64,000 nucleotides of DNA from Corynebacterium sp. P4-C1 (lineage in GTDB: Bacteria > Actinomycetota > Actinomycetes > Mycobacteriales > Mycobacteriaceae): positions 62,001-126,000 of the forward strand of contig NZ_CP129966.1 of NCBI RefSeq assembly GCF_030503595.1. Reading direction: 5' to 3'. The translations under genes were made by a program, and so were the position numbers. Shown in pieces: positions 1-9,968 of the stretch (position 1 is the stretch's first letter; the number at the start of each line of letters is the position of its first letter). The notes under the pieces were generated by a model, which had not been told where the DNA came from, did no database searches, and saw only the letters and a list, made by a program, of their open reading frames with translations.

Positions 1-154
1 CCAGCCGGGCGACATCATCGGCTACTACCCGGGCGTGACCCACGTCGGGATGTACGTGGGTAACGGCCAGGTGGTTCACGCCTCCGACTACGGAATTCCG
101 GTCCAGGTCGTTCCGATGAATTCGATGCCGGTGCAGGGCGCCGTCCGCTACTAG
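1..154 (+). CDS. NlpC/P60 family peptidoglycan hydrolase, C-terminal end (partial)
   Basis: Only the last 50 codons are present, reading from base 2 to a TAG at 152-154. The segment contains QPGDIIGYYPGVTHVGMYVG and then VVHAS. This is the end of an NlpC/P60 cysteine peptidase domain, in which the catalytic His lies in a THVGMYVG context and the catalytic Cys would lie upstream, outside the window. Enzymes of this family are secreted and cut peptide crosslinks in peptidoglycan, often at cell separation. In corynebacteria NlpC/P60 genes lie just upstream of pimB', which fits. The N-terminus, signal peptide and any coiled coil cannot be seen. Confidence 0.9.
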   Translation, partial: QPGDIIGYYPGVTHVGMYVGNGQVVHASDYGIPVQVVPMNSMPVQGAVRY

Positions 155-166
155 CGCCCGAGGCGT

Positions 167-1330
167 ATGGCCACGCTCCTCGTCACGAATGATTTCCCGC
201 CCACAATCGGCGGGATTCAGTCGTATTTGCGGGATTTCACCGACGAGCTTGTCCGTTTACGGGGTGCGGGTTCGCTCGTCGTTTTCGCATCCACGCAGGA
301 CGAGGAGGAGGAGGCGCTTTTCGACGCTTCATTGCCTTATCCCGTCCACCGTTGGCCCACTTCGATGATGCTGCCGACTCCGGCGACTGTGCGCCGCATG
401 AGCGAGCTGATCCGCGAACACGGCATCACTACCGTCTGGTTCGGGGCGGCGGCGCCGCTTGCCGTGATGGGGCCGGCAGCCCGCAAGGCGGGGGCGCAGA
501 GGATCGTGGCGACGACACATGGCCACGAAGTCGGCTGGTCGATGCTGCCCGGTGCCCGCCAGGTCCTGCGACGGATCGGGGATTCGGCCGACACTATCAC
601 GTATATTTCCGACTACACTTTGCGCCGTTTCCGGAGTGCTTTCGGTGATTCCCCCGATTTCGTGCCGCTGCCGTCCGGTGTGGACACGGAGTTCTTCCGC
701 CCTGCGACTGCCGAACAACGTGCCGCCGCCCGGGCCCGCCACGGTTTCGGCGACGGTCCCCTGGTGGTGGTGGCGTCGCGCCTCGTACCCCGCAAAGGGC
801 AGGACACACTGATTGGGTGCTGGCCAACTGTGCTCGAAGCAGTGCCGGGTGCACGTCTCGCTGTTGTGGGGGAGGGGCGCTACGGAAGAAAGCTGGAGCA
901 GCTCGTGCAGCGCCGAGGAATGGAGGACTTCGTGACCTTTCTCGGCCGAGTGCGGCGGGAGGATATGCGCGATTTGGTCGCCGCCGCCGACATCGTGGCC
1001 ATGCCTGCGCGCACCAGAGGCGGCGGATTGGACGTGGAAGGCCTCGGGATCGTGTATCTCGAAGCGCAGGCGTGCGGTGTTCCCGTTATCGCCGGAAACT
1101 CGGGCGGGGCGCCCGAGACTGTGACAGCGGAGTCGGGGATCGTTGTCGACGGGACAGATGCCAACGCTGTGGCCGGGGCGGTCATCGATCTCCTGCGCGA
1201 CCCGGAGCGCAGAGCGGCGATGGGAGCCGCGGGCCGCGAGATGGTGGGGCGGCGCTTCTCCTGGCAGGTACTGGGGGCCCGCTTAGCCGGCCTGCTCCAG
1301 CCTGAGGCGGGTCCGGGCGGGGCGGGATAG
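167..1330 (+). CDS. pimB: GDP-mannose-dependent phosphatidylinositol monomannoside mannosyltransferase (PimB')
   Basis: A 387-aa GT-B glycosyltransferase of family GT4. The N-terminal Rossmann domain starts MATLLVTNDFPPTIGGIQSY, with the glycine-rich acceptor loop. The C-terminal domain has SRLVPRKGQDTLI, which binds the nucleotide sugar, and an E-x7-E region around GLGIVYLEAQACGVPVI. PimB' adds the second mannose to phosphatidylinositol monomannoside on the cytoplasmic face, an early step toward PIM, LM and LAM. The gene follows the NlpC/P60 stop by 12 bp and precedes glk, the order known in corynebacteria. The specific call rests on synteny as well as on motifs; other GT4 mannosyltransferases look similar. 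Confidence 0.85.
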   Translation: MATLLVTNDFPPTIGGIQSYLRDFTDELVRLRGAGSLVVFASTQDEEEEALFDASLPYPVHRWPTSMMLPTPATVRRMSELIREHGITTVWFGAAAPLAVMGPAARKAGAQRIVATTHGHEVGWSMLPGARQVLRRIGDSADTITYISDYTLRRFRSAFGDSPDFVPLPSGVDTEFFRPATAEQRAAARARHGFGDGPLVVVASRLVPRKGQDTLIGCWPTVLEAVPGARLAVVGEGRYGRKLEQLVQRRGMEDFVTFLGRVRREDMRDLVAAADIVAMPARTRGGGLDVEGLGIVYLEAQACGVPVIAGNSGGAPETVTAESGIVVDGTDANAVAGAVIDLLRDPERRAAMGAAGREMVGRRFSWQVLGARLAGLLQPEAGPGGAG

Positions 1331-1358
1331 ATGAATATGGGGCTCGTCGCAGCGCGAC

Positions 1359-1364
1359 TACAAT
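1359..1364 (+). promoter_or_regulatory. -10 box of a probable leaderless glk promoter
   Basis: TACAAT lies 8 bases before the ATG at 1373. This spacing puts the transcription start at or next to the start codon, as in leaderless actinobacterial mRNAs, and no Shine-Dalgarno sequence is present. No convincing -35 hexamer is seen. Confidence 0.55.
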
Positions 1365-1372
1365 GTTGACTC

Positions 1373-2335
1373 ATGCCTACGCAAGACAGTGCCGTCCCGC
1401 TCACTATCGGGTTCGATATTGGTGGCACGAACACCCGCGCAGGAGTCGTGGACGCGTCGGGCGCAATCCTTGACATCGAGGCAACGCACACCCCTGAAGA
1501 CGAGGACGGGCTCGTTCACGTGATCGTGGAACTCGTCGAAAAGCTGCGCCGCCGCCACGATATCTCGGCTGTCGGTGTCGCAGTCGCCGGATTCCTCGAT
1601 CCGGCGTGCGAGGTGGTCCGTTTCGCACCGCACCTGCCGTGGAAGAACAACGAGCCGGTGCGCGGCATCTTGGAGAGGGAACTAGAGCTGCCCGTCCGGC
1701 TCGAGCACGACGCGAATTCCGCCGCGTGGGGGGAGTACCGCTTCGGCGCGGCACGGGACGCAGGCACGTGGGTGCTCTTCGCCGTGGGGACCGGAATCGG
1801 GGCCACCCTCATGCACAACGGGGAGATCTACCGCGGCTCCTTCGGCACGGCCCCTGAATTCGGCCACCTCACCGTCGTCCCCGGCGGACGCGCCTGCTCA
1901 TGCGGCAAGAGGGGCTGCCTAGAGCGCTACGCTTCCGGCACCGCCCTCGTGGACACCGCTGTGGAGATCGCGGAACGCGGGGGGTTCGACGGCTGCGGGC
2001 TGTACCGCCGGGTCGTCGATAAGCGTGCCTCCGGCAACGACGTGGTGGCCGCGGCGCGTCACGGCGATGCGCTCGCGCTGGCAACGATGGATCATTTCGC
2101 GCAGTGGCTTGGCCAGGGCCTGTCGATCGTCTGCGACGTCCTTGACCCCGAGCTGATCGTCCTTGGCGGGGGAGTGAGCCAAGACGCGGACCTGTTCATG
2201 GATACCGCGCGTTCCGGTATGGAATCCGGCGTGGTCGGTTCCGGATACCGGCCAACTCCGCGTCTGGAAACCGCTGAGCTCGGCGCGCAGGCAGGTATGA
2301 TTGGCGTTGCTAATTTGGCCCGAGACCTGGTTTAG
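1373..2335 (+). CDS. glk: ROK-family glucokinase
   Basis: A 320-aa sugar kinase that phosphorylates glucose with ATP in the cytoplasm. The N-terminal phosphate-binding loop is GFDIGGTNTRAGVV. The ROK zinc motif is seen as GHLTVVPGGRACSCGKRGCLE (roughly residues 163-183), and the catalytic Asp lies in RLEHDANSAAWGE. The length is usual for the family. The ATG at 1373 is supported by the leaderless -10 box just upstream. The position between pimB' and plsC matches the glk locus of Corynebacterium. Substrate specificity for glucose over other hexoses is inferred from synteny. Confidence 0.88.
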   Translation: MPTQDSAVPLTIGFDIGGTNTRAGVVDASGAILDIEATHTPEDEDGLVHVIVELVEKLRRRHDISAVGVAVAGFLDPACEVVRFAPHLPWKNNEPVRGILERELELPVRLEHDANSAAWGEYRFGAARDAGTWVLFAVGTGIGATLMHNGEIYRGSFGTAPEFGHLTVVPGGRACSCGKRGCLERYASGTALVDTAVEIAERGGFDGCGLYRRVVDKRASGNDVVAAARHGDALALATMDHFAQWLGQGLSIVCDVLDPELIVLGGGVSQDADLFMDTARSGMESGVVGSGYRPTPRLETAELGAQAGMIGVANLARDLV

Positions 2336-2342
2336 GGGAGAC

Positions 2343-3095
2343 ATGAACAACAAGTGGTACGCGTTTTTCAAGCACGTCTTGATCGGGCCGTGGCTGCGGA
2401 TCTGGAACCGGCCGGAGACAAAAGGCCTGGACAATATCCCGCCTGAGGGCACCCCTGCGCTCATGGTGTCCAACCACCAGGCTGTCATGGACTCCTTCTA
2501 CTTCCCGCTCGTGTGCCCGCGCCAGCTCGTCCACCCGGCGAAGAAGGAGTACTTCACCGCTCCGGGCGTGGTCGGCCGCATCCAGAAATTCTTCTTCACC
2601 TCCGTCGGCCAGGTGCCGATCGACCGCCAGTCCAAGGACGCGGGCGCGCACCTGCTCGAGGTGACCAAAGAGGTCTTCGCCAACGGCGACCTGTTCTGCA
2701 TCTACCCGGAGGGCACGCGTTCGCCCGACGGCCGCATTTATAAGGGCAAGACTGGGATGGCGCGCATCGCGATGGAAACGGGCGTGCCTTGCATTCCCGT
2801 CGCCATGATCGGCACCCGCGACGCCAATCCCATTGGTTCTTGGATTCCGCGTCCCGTGAAGGTCCGGGTGAATGTCGGCGAGCCCGTCGACCCCCACCAG
2901 TGGGCGAGCGACAACGGCTACGACCCGGATGATTCTGCCGTGTGGCGCCCGTTCACCGATTTCTTCATGGAGCGCCTCGTCGAGTTGTCCGGTTACGATT
3001 ATGTCGACGCGTACGCCTCCGATGTGAAGAAATCCCTCGAGGCCGGCAACGGCTACCCGGAGGGCACGGAGCCTGACTGGCAGTACATGCAGTGA
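2343..3095 (+). CDS. plsC: 1-acyl-sn-glycerol-3-phosphate acyltransferase (PlsC family)
   Basis: A 250-aa membrane-associated acyltransferase that turns lysophosphatidate into phosphatidate. The catalytic H-x4-D motif appears as SNHQAVMDS, followed by the acceptor motif YPEGTRSPDG and the later motif VPCIPVAMIGT. The start is the ATG at 2343, behind GGGGAG and seven bases after the glk stop; an earlier in-frame start would lie inside glk. The stop overlaps the GTG of the next gene (GTGA at 3092-3095), suggesting translational coupling. The chain ends with an acidic tail rich in Gly, Glu and Pro, with no sign of fusion. Confidence 0.88.
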   Translation: MNNKWYAFFKHVLIGPWLRIWNRPETKGLDNIPPEGTPALMVSNHQAVMDSFYFPLVCPRQLVHPAKKEYFTAPGVVGRIQKFFFTSVGQVPIDRQSKDAGAHLLEVTKEVFANGDLFCIYPEGTRSPDGRIYKGKTGMARIAMETGVPCIPVAMIGTRDANPIGSWIPRPVKVRVNVGEPVDPHQWASDNGYDPDDSAVWRPFTDFFMERLVELSGYDYVDAYASDVKKSLEAGNGYPEGTEPDWQYMQ

Positions 3096-3610
3096 GGTAC
3101 TTCTACGACACCGAATTCATCGAGGACGGCACAACGATCGAGCTGATCTCCATCGGCATCGTCGCCGAGGACGGCCGCGAATACTACGCCGTATCCACCG
3201 ACTTCGATGCCTCGCGCGCGAACCCGTGGGTGCGGGAGAACGTGCTGGAGAAGTTGCCCAACCCGCAGCGCCCCGAATGGAAGTCCAAACAGAAGATCCG
3301 CGAAGAGGTCTTCGCGTTCCTCACCGCCGCCGGTTCCAAGCCCGAGCTGTGGGCCTGGGTCGGCGCGTACGACCATGTCGTGCTCGCGCAGCTGTGGGGC
3401 GATATGGCCAAGCTGCCGAAGGAAATGCCGCGTTACACGCGTGAGCTGCGCCAATACTGGGATATGGCGGGCCGCCCCACACTTCCTCCCGCACCCCAGG
3501 GCAACCACGACGCGCTTGTCGACGCCCGCCACAACCTCCTTAAATTCAGGATCTGCTCGCGTGCGCTTCCGCTTGATCGCCGGGGTCACGCGACTACGCG
3601 GCCGGAATAG
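3092..3610 (+). CDS. RNase AS-like 3'-5' exoribonuclease (Rv2179c family)
   Basis: A 172-aa DEDD-superfamily nuclease. The Exo I motif is YDTEFIEDG at the very N-terminus, a later acidic residue sits in WAWVGAYDHVVL, and the last motif is HDALVDARHNL. The M. tuberculosis homologue Rv2179c degrades poly(A) RNA 3' to 5'. The GTG start overlaps the plsC stop by 4 bp. The gene lies between plsC and aroG as in other mycolate actinobacteria. The last 25 residues (after ARHNLLKF) are Arg-rich and I cannot match them to the family; a small 3' frameshift is possible but not provable here. Confidence 0.8.
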   Translation: MRYFYDTEFIEDGTTIELISIGIVAEDGREYYAVSTDFDASRANPWVRENVLEKLPNPQRPEWKSKQKIREEVFAFLTAAGSKPELWAWVGAYDHVVLAQLWGDMAKLPKEMPRYTRELRQYWDMAGRPTLPPAPQGNHDALVDARHNLLKFRICSRALPLDRRGHATTRPE

Positions 3611-5059
<1,449 letters not shown>

Positions 5060-5080
5060 GCAGCGGCTTCCCCGTCCGCT

Positions 5081-6334
5081 CTACTCCGGCATCCGGAGGA
5101 TTTCGGGGATCTCCCCGTAGGCGCCGGAGCCGAACCACCAGCCACCGACAGCGACAGCTGCGGTGGCTGCTGCTATGAGCAGCAGGACCACGACCATGGC
5201 CGCACTCGAGCGGTTCGTCTCCACTGGTGGTGGCTCTGGCTCCCGCCGTTCGATCTGCCGCTGCCTCCGTTCCAGCGGAGGCACGTGCGGCTCGTAGGGC
5301 GTGGGTGCGGGTGCGGGAGCAGGGGCCGCAAGCGGTGCCGGCGCGGGGACAGGCTCCGGGGCCGGGGCGAATACCTCCTCCGCGGGCTCGGGCTCGGGGT
5401 CGAGTGCCGGGGCAGGAGCGTCGATCTGCGTCACGCTCGTGGGAATGGCTGCCACCCGGTTCGCGGCTGACTGGGTGGGAATCGGGACTGTGAAGTCGGG
5501 AAGATCCAGTTCAGTTGCAACATCGTCCAGCGCTTCGAGGAACTCCTCCGCGTCCGCGAAGCGTCCGCGGGGATCGCGGGCGGTGGCGGTGGCGACGAGC
5601 TCGTCGAAAAGCTTCGGCACCCCCTGCATGCGTGACGACGGCGCCGGCACGTCGGAGCGCAGCCGCGCCATCGCGTGGGCGAGCGGGGTCTCCCCGTCGA
5701 AGGGGACTGTGCCGGTGAGAAGCTCGAAAAGAACGACACCGGCGGAGTACACATCGGAGGCCTGCGTGATCTCCGTGCCGTCGACCTGCTCAGGAGAGAG
5801 GTAGGCGACCGTGCCCACGATCTGATCGGTGGAATGCCGCGAGTCGCTCGCTGCGCGCACCAGGCCGAAATCTGCCAATTTCACTGCGCTGTCGCCGTTG
5901 ATGAGGATGTTGTCCGGCTTGATGTCGCGGTGGACGAGCCCGCGCCGGTGCGCCACAGACAACCCGGTCAGCATCGCGCGCATGACCGCAGTGGCGGCGT
6001 GCGGCGGCATCGGACCGCGTTCCGCTAGAAGCTCCCGGAGCGTGCCGCCGGTGATGAGCTCCATGATGAGGAACACGTCCACGCCGTCGGCGCCGAAGTC
6101 GTACACGTTGACCAAGTTCGGATGGCTCAACTGCGCCATCGCGCGTGCCTCGCGGGCGAAGCGGTCGAGGAACAACTCGTCGTGGACATAACGCTCGTCC
6201 ATGACTTTCGCCGCGACTTCGCGGTCCAGACGCGTGTCCAGGCAGCGGTACACGGTAGACATTCCGCCGCGGGCGATGGGGCGGTCGATGAGGTACCGGC
6301 CGTCCAGCACGTCGCCGGTTGCGAGGTGAGTCAT
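5081..6334 (-). CDS. pknL: PknL-type Ser/Thr protein kinase, short form without PASTA domains
   Basis: 417 aa from the ATG at 6334. The kinase domain (about residues 10-270) has IARGGMSTVYR, the VAIK-like lysine in EVAAKVMDE, HRDIKPDNIL, DFG in KLADFGLVRA, and the APE-like YLSPEQVDG. A Pro/Ala-rich juxtamembrane linker and one membrane helix (MVVVLLLIAAATAAVAVGGW) follow. Only about 17 residues remain outside the membrane, ending GAYGEIPEILRMPE. That tail resembles the opening of a PASTA repeat and then stops. PknL controls growth and division targets; the divergent neighbour encodes an Rv2175c-like protein, a PknL substrate in mycobacteria. A CATACT box 7 bases before the ATG suggests leaderless transcription. 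Confidence 0.88.
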   Translation of the reverse strand: MTHLATGDVLDGRYLIDRPIARGGMSTVYRCLDTRLDREVAAKVMDERYVHDELFLDRFAREARAMAQLSHPNLVNVYDFGADGVDVFLIMELITGGTLRELLAERGPMPPHAATAVMRAMLTGLSVAHRRGLVHRDIKPDNILINGDSAVKLADFGLVRAASDSRHSTDQIVGTVAYLSPEQVDGTEITQASDVYSAGVVLFELLTGTVPFDGETPLAHAMARLRSDVPAPSSRMQGVPKLFDELVATATARDPRGRFADAEEFLEALDDVATELDLPDFTVPIPTQSAANRVAAIPTSVTQIDAPAPALDPEPEPAEEVFAPAPEPVPAPAPLAAPAPAPAPTPYEPHVPPLERRQRQIERREPEPPPVETNRSSAAMVVVLLLIAAATAAVAVGGWWFGSGAYGEIPEILRMPE

Positions 6335-6387
6335 GCCCACCAGTATGGTGCACGCGACGCACCGATCGGTAGCGGCCCGGCGGACAG

Positions 6388-6393
6388 TAGAGT
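6388..6393 (+). promoter_or_regulatory. -10 box of a leaderless promoter for the Rv2175c-like gene
   Basis: TAGAGT lies six bases before the GTG at 6400. The 65-bp gap to pknL is thus a compact divergent promoter; the pknL side has CATACT read on the minus strand at about 6342-6347. Divergent transcription of kinase and substrate genes is consistent with co-control. Confidence 0.5.
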
Positions 6394-6399
6394 GGGGGC

Positions 6400-6783
6400 G
6401 TGATTTTTTCAGAGCATGATCCCAACGCACACGACCTCGATGCCCTGCTGAGCGGTGAAACGCTTCTGTCTTTCCCGGATGTCGCAGACCGCCTCGGCGT
6501 CCCCGTGACGAAGGTCCACGACTACGTCAACGCCGGCAAGCTCGTGTCCTACAAGAAAGACGGCACGAAGCTGATTCCGGAGCTCATGCTCGACAACGGC
6601 ACCGACCTGTCCAAATTCATCGCCGGCGCCATCACCGTGCTGCTCGACGGCGGCTTCAACCAAGACGAGATTCTCGCCTACCTGTTCACCGAGGACGAGA
6701 GTCTGCCGGGGCGGCCGATCGACGCGCTGCATGGCCACGGTGCGCGTGAAGTGATCAGGCGCGCTCAGGCCATGGCGTTTTAG
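6400..6783 (+). CDS. Rv2175c-family winged-helix DNA-binding protein
   Basis: 127 aa. The N-terminal part has a helix-turn-helix, LLSFPDVADRLGVPVTKVHDYVNAGKLVSYKKDG (two consecutive pieces, about residues 22-55). The C-terminal part, ITVLLDGGFNQDEILAYLFTEDESLPGRPIDAL, is the conserved Rv2175c tail. In M. tuberculosis the protein binds DNA and PknL phosphorylates Thr9, which relieves binding. Here no Thr occurs in the first 20 residues (Ser4 and Ser18 do), so the site must differ. The GTG start is supported by the leaderless -10 box. The 3' end overlaps the convergent mptA gene by 29 bp. Confidence 0.87.
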   Translation: MIFSEHDPNAHDLDALLSGETLLSFPDVADRLGVPVTKVHDYVNAGKLVSYKKDGTKLIPELMLDNGTDLSKFIAGAITVLLDGGFNQDEILAYLFTEDESLPGRPIDALHGHGAREVIRRAQAMAF

Positions 6784-8230
6784 ACCGCGGCAAGACGCAG
6801 GACGCGGCGTACCAGCCGAGCACCAGCGTCACGAGCATCCACACTCCGTTGTAGAAGTTGTGGTTGCCGCTACCGCTGAACGCGAACGCCACAATGACGG
6901 ATGCCCCCACAGTCAGGCGGATCAGCCACCTCGGTGGGCTGAACGTGCCCGCCACTGACAGCGCGGACGCGAAGTACCACGGCAGCGTCACCGCATTGCA
7001 GACGAACGCGACCATGTAGGCCAGCGCCATGCCCATGACGTTCCGGCGGTCGTTCTGGCGGAACGTCCACCAAACCAGCACGAGACCCGCCAGCATCAGC
7101 ACCGACCCGACCGTGCGGGTGACGCCTAGGACGGTGTTATAGGGGAATTCTTCGTCGAAAAGCTGAATGAACGGCGTGACCGCCTCCGCCGCGAGTGTCG
7201 CCCCAGAGAGCGGGTTGACCACCTTGGAGTTGCCGGAAATTTCCTCCAGCCACCCCCAGGAGGTACCCGAACCCACGGTCACGGCAGCGACGGCGGCGAC
7301 CGACACAGCCACCACCGAAGCACCGCCGGCGAGGAAGACTCCGACGCGGCGGGCAGGCCGTGACCCCTCCGGTGCGTAGTGGTGGAGCACCATCCACACG
7401 ATGAACGGCAACGTGACCGCGGCCGTCGCCTTGAGTGAAACAGCGACACCGACGAGCACCGTTCCCAGCAGGAAGCGGCGCGACAGGCACGCCACTAGGC
7501 CGAGACTGACAAGACCGACCATCACCGACTCGTTGTGCATGCCGGCGACCATGTGGATGAGCATGACCGGATTAGCCACGCCCAACCACAAAGCGAGGGC
7601 GGGATCACCACCGAGGCGTTGCGCGATCCGGGGAATTGACCACGCGATGGCGGCGAAGCCGGCCAGAGAAATGAACTTGTAGCAGATGATCCCGGCCATG
7701 ACGTTCTCGCCGACAAAGCTGGTGACCGCGTTTCCGATCCACAGGTGGAATGGGCCGTACGGGGTGGTGGTGTTGCGCCAGTCGTGGGAGACCTCCAGCA
7801 GGTACGGGCCGGGATTGACCGCGGCACCTTCGGAGTACGGGTCGAATCCGTCGCGCACCATCGCTCCCTGCATGAGGTAGGAGTACACGTCGCGCGACAT
7901 CAGCGGAGCCGCCAGCAGCAGCGGGGCAGTCGCCGACCAGAGTGACGCACGAGCATAGCCCAGCCTGTCGCGCGGGCCGGTCTCACCGCGGCCGTCCACC
8001 ACGTAGCGTCCCGCGCCAACCCAGCCGGCGACCAGGAGCAAAAGACCGGCGATGAGCGCGACGTCGAGCAGGCCGCGGGCATGCCCGTAGCTCAGGAATT
8101 CAAGGCCGAAATAGGCGAGTACGCCACCTCGGTTCCGCGTCGCGCCCGCTCCGAAGGAGCCCACCATGAGCAGCGCGGCACCAACGGCGCCAAGCCGCAG
8201 CGCGGTTGTCGGGGAAAGTCGTGCAGTCAT
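6755..8230 (-). CDS. mptA: alpha-(1->6)-mannopyranosyltransferase MptA
   Basis: A 491-aa polytopic membrane protein of the GT-C superfamily with about 13 hydrophobic segments. The first long loop carries the acidic GT-C motif SRDVYSYLMQGAMVRDGFDPY (two overlapping pieces), typical of polyprenyl-phosphomannose-dependent enzymes. MptA extends the alpha-1,6-mannan backbone of lipomannan on the outer face of the membrane. Its place between idsA and the Rv2175c-like gene equals Rv2173-Rv2174-Rv2175c in M. tuberculosis. It lies 14 bp downstream of idsA on the same strand, so the two are probably cotranscribed. Linkage of a polyprenyl diphosphate synthase and a lipid-linked mannose user makes sense. 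Confidence 0.88.
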   Translation of the reverse strand: MTARLSPTTALRLGAVGAALLMVGSFGAGATRNRGGVLAYFGLEFLSYGHARGLLDVALIAGLLLLVAGWVGAGRYVVDGRGETGPRDRLGYARASLWSATAPLLLAAPLMSRDVYSYLMQGAMVRDGFDPYSEGAAVNPGPYLLEVSHDWRNTTTPYGPFHLWIGNAVTSFVGENVMAGIICYKFISLAGFAAIAWSIPRIAQRLGGDPALALWLGVANPVMLIHMVAGMHNESVMVGLVSLGLVACLSRRFLLGTVLVGVAVSLKATAAVTLPFIVWMVLHHYAPEGSRPARRVGVFLAGGASVVAVSVAAVAAVTVGSGTSWGWLEEISGNSKVVNPLSGATLAAEAVTPFIQLFDEEFPYNTVLGVTRTVGSVLMLAGLVLVWWTFRQNDRRNVMGMALAYMVAFVCNAVTLPWYFASALSVAGTFSPPRWLIRLTVGASVIVAFAFSGSGNHNFYNGVWMLVTLVLGWYAASCVLPRSKTPWPERA

Positions 8231-8244
8231 CGGGCAGGTGCTTC

Positions 8245-9342
8245 TTATTTGCGGCGAGAGGTCGACTTGATCGCTAGAGCTGTCAGCGTCTCCACTGCCT
8301 CGTCAGTGATAGCGGCCTCCTCGAGGTGCTTCAGGCCCGACTCGGTGAGACGGGTGATGCGTTCCTCCGTGACGTCCACGGCGCCGGTGGACTCGATGAT
8401 GCGCGCAAGTTCGGCGATGTCCGCTGGGTCCGTGGCGGAACCGATGCCGGCCCGCAGCTTCTCCGCCGCGGACGGGTCAGTGGCATCCGCCGCTTCAAGC
8501 GCCAGTGCGTAGAGCACCGTGCGCTTGCCCTCCCGCAGATCGTCGCCTGCCGGCTTGCCGGTGACCGCAGGGTCGCCGAACACACCCAGCAAATCATCCC
8601 GGAGCTGGAACGCAATGCCGATGTCGCGCCCGTAGCCGCGCAGGGCGTCAATCGTCCGCTCGTCGGCCCCCGCGATCGCAGCGCCGAGGTGCAGCGGACG
8701 CTCCACCGTGTACGCGGCCGTCTTGAAACGGTTGACCGAATCCGCCTGCTCGGCACTTTCGCTGCCGGAGGCTTCGAGCGCGATGTCGAGGATCTGCCCG
8801 CCAATGACCTCCGAGCGCATTCCGCGCCAGGGCTCGGCGGCGCGCTGGAGGGCCTCATCGCTCACACCGGAATAACGCCACATATCGTCAGCCCACGCGA
8901 GGGCAAGATCCCCGATGAGAATGGCGACATTCTCTCCGTAGATGTTCGAGTCTCCGTGCCAGCCGCGCTGCGCGTGCTTCGCGGCAATTGCCCGGTGCAC
9001 AGTCGGCTTGCCGCGCCGGGTGTCGGAGGCATCGATGATGTCGTCGTGAATCAACGCGCACGCTTGGATCAGCTCGAGGGCGCTCACCGCGCGGAGGACA
9101 GCAACCGGATCTTCGTCCGTGTTTTTGGGATCGACCGTCGCAGCGTAGCCCACCCACCCGTACGTCGGACGGATTCGTTTGCCCCCGCCGAGCACGAAAT
9201 CACGCAAGTGCCCGAGCGATTCTGCGACCGGTCCGCCGATTTCGGTGATGCGCGCCGCGTTGTCCGTGAAGAATCGCCGCAGTTCTTTCTCCACTTCCTG
9301 CGGGACATCAGTTACCGCAATGTGAGTCGTGCGCTCGCTCAA
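8245..9342 (-). CDS. idsA: geranylgeranyl/polyprenyl diphosphate synthase
   Basis: A 365-aa trans-isoprenyl diphosphate synthase. The first Asp-rich motif is ALIHDDIIDASDTRRG, the second is QLRDDLLGVFGD, and GGGKRIRPTYG supplies basic diphosphate-binding residues. It makes C20-range prenyl diphosphates used for menaquinone and carotenoid precursors in corynebacteria. The TTG start at 9342 is preferred because AGAAGGAG lies nine bases upstream and no closer ATG/GTG keeps the family N-terminus. Product length cannot be read from sequence with certainty. In C. glutamicum metF is, as I recall, next to idsA; here a GNAT gene takes that place. Confidence 0.88.
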   Translation of the reverse strand: MSERTTHIAVTDVPQEVEKELRRFFTDNAARITEIGGPVAESLGHLRDFVLGGGKRIRPTYGWVGYAATVDPKNTDEDPVAVLRAVSALELIQACALIHDDIIDASDTRRGKPTVHRAIAAKHAQRGWHGDSNIYGENVAILIGDLALAWADDMWRYSGVSDEALQRAAEPWRGMRSEVIGGQILDIALEASGSESAEQADSVNRFKTAAYTVERPLHLGAAIAGADERTIDALRGYGRDIGIAFQLRDDLLGVFGDPAVTGKPAGDDLREGKRTVLYALALEAADATDPSAAEKLRAGIGSATDPADIAELARIIESTGAVDVTEERITRLTESGLKHLEEAAITDEAVETLTALAIKSTSRRK

Positions 9343-9383
9343 AGGTCGTGGCTCCTTCTAACCGCGGGGTGGACGAATACCGC

Positions 9384-9968
9384 TCACTCTACCGGGGCGG
9401 CTGAAGGCAGCGGCAATGTCCGGCCGAGCACGGCGAAGGGGCGTGGGTCGCCCGTGTATGTGAAGCCCCGGAGAATGTCTTTGAATCCGAGCGAGCGGTA
9501 GAGGCCGAAGGCGGCGTTGTTCTCTTGCGGAACTTCCGGCGTGGAGAGGAGGACGTACGGCTGCCGAGCTTGCTCCAGAAGCCGGTGGATGAGCGCGCGC
9601 CCGAGGCCACGGCACTGCATGCCGGGGGACACATGGACTTCGGCGAGCTCGAAATAGCTCTCCACTACTTCGAGCATGCGCGGTGTCATGGCGTGGTTTT
9701 CGACCAGTCCCCGGCGCAGCTGCTGATCCCACCACCGGCGCGTGGATCCGCGGAAGCCGTAAGCGATTCCCGCGAGTGCTCCGTTGTCGAAAGCGGCAGT
9801 GGCGGTGAAGTCGTGCTCCACGGAGTCGCGGCGCCACACAGCCACCCGCTCATCACGGATGCGCACGGGATAACGCATCGCCTCTATGTACAGGTCGACC
9901 AAGTCTGGGGCCATGGCGGAGAACTCGTGCGGGGATAGCTCGCGGATAGTAACGGACACGAACTCCAT
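9384..9968 (-). CDS. GNAT-family N-acetyltransferase
   Basis: 194 aa from ATG 9968. The acetyl-CoA loop is seen as VHVSPGMQCRGLGRALIHRLL, followed by NNAAFGLYRSLGFKDI, the usual C-terminal GNAT beta-alpha unit. The substrate is unknown. The frame remains open upstream to ATG 10061, which would add 31 residues (MPLFVPPILHGFNLKPVDNP...); neither start has a strong Shine-Dalgarno, so the N-terminus is uncertain. The gene is 41 bp upstream of idsA on the same strand and divergent from the HEPN-like gene at 10177. Confidence 0.8.
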   Translation of the reverse strand: MEFVSVTIRELSPHEFSAMAPDLVDLYIEAMRYPVRIRDERVAVWRRDSVEHDFTATAAFDNGALAGIAYGFRGSTRRWWDQQLRRGLVENHAMTPRMLEVVESYFELAEVHVSPGMQCRGLGRALIHRLLEQARQPYVLLSTPEVPQENNAAFGLYRSLGFKDILRGFTYTGDPRPFAVLGRTLPLPSAAPVE

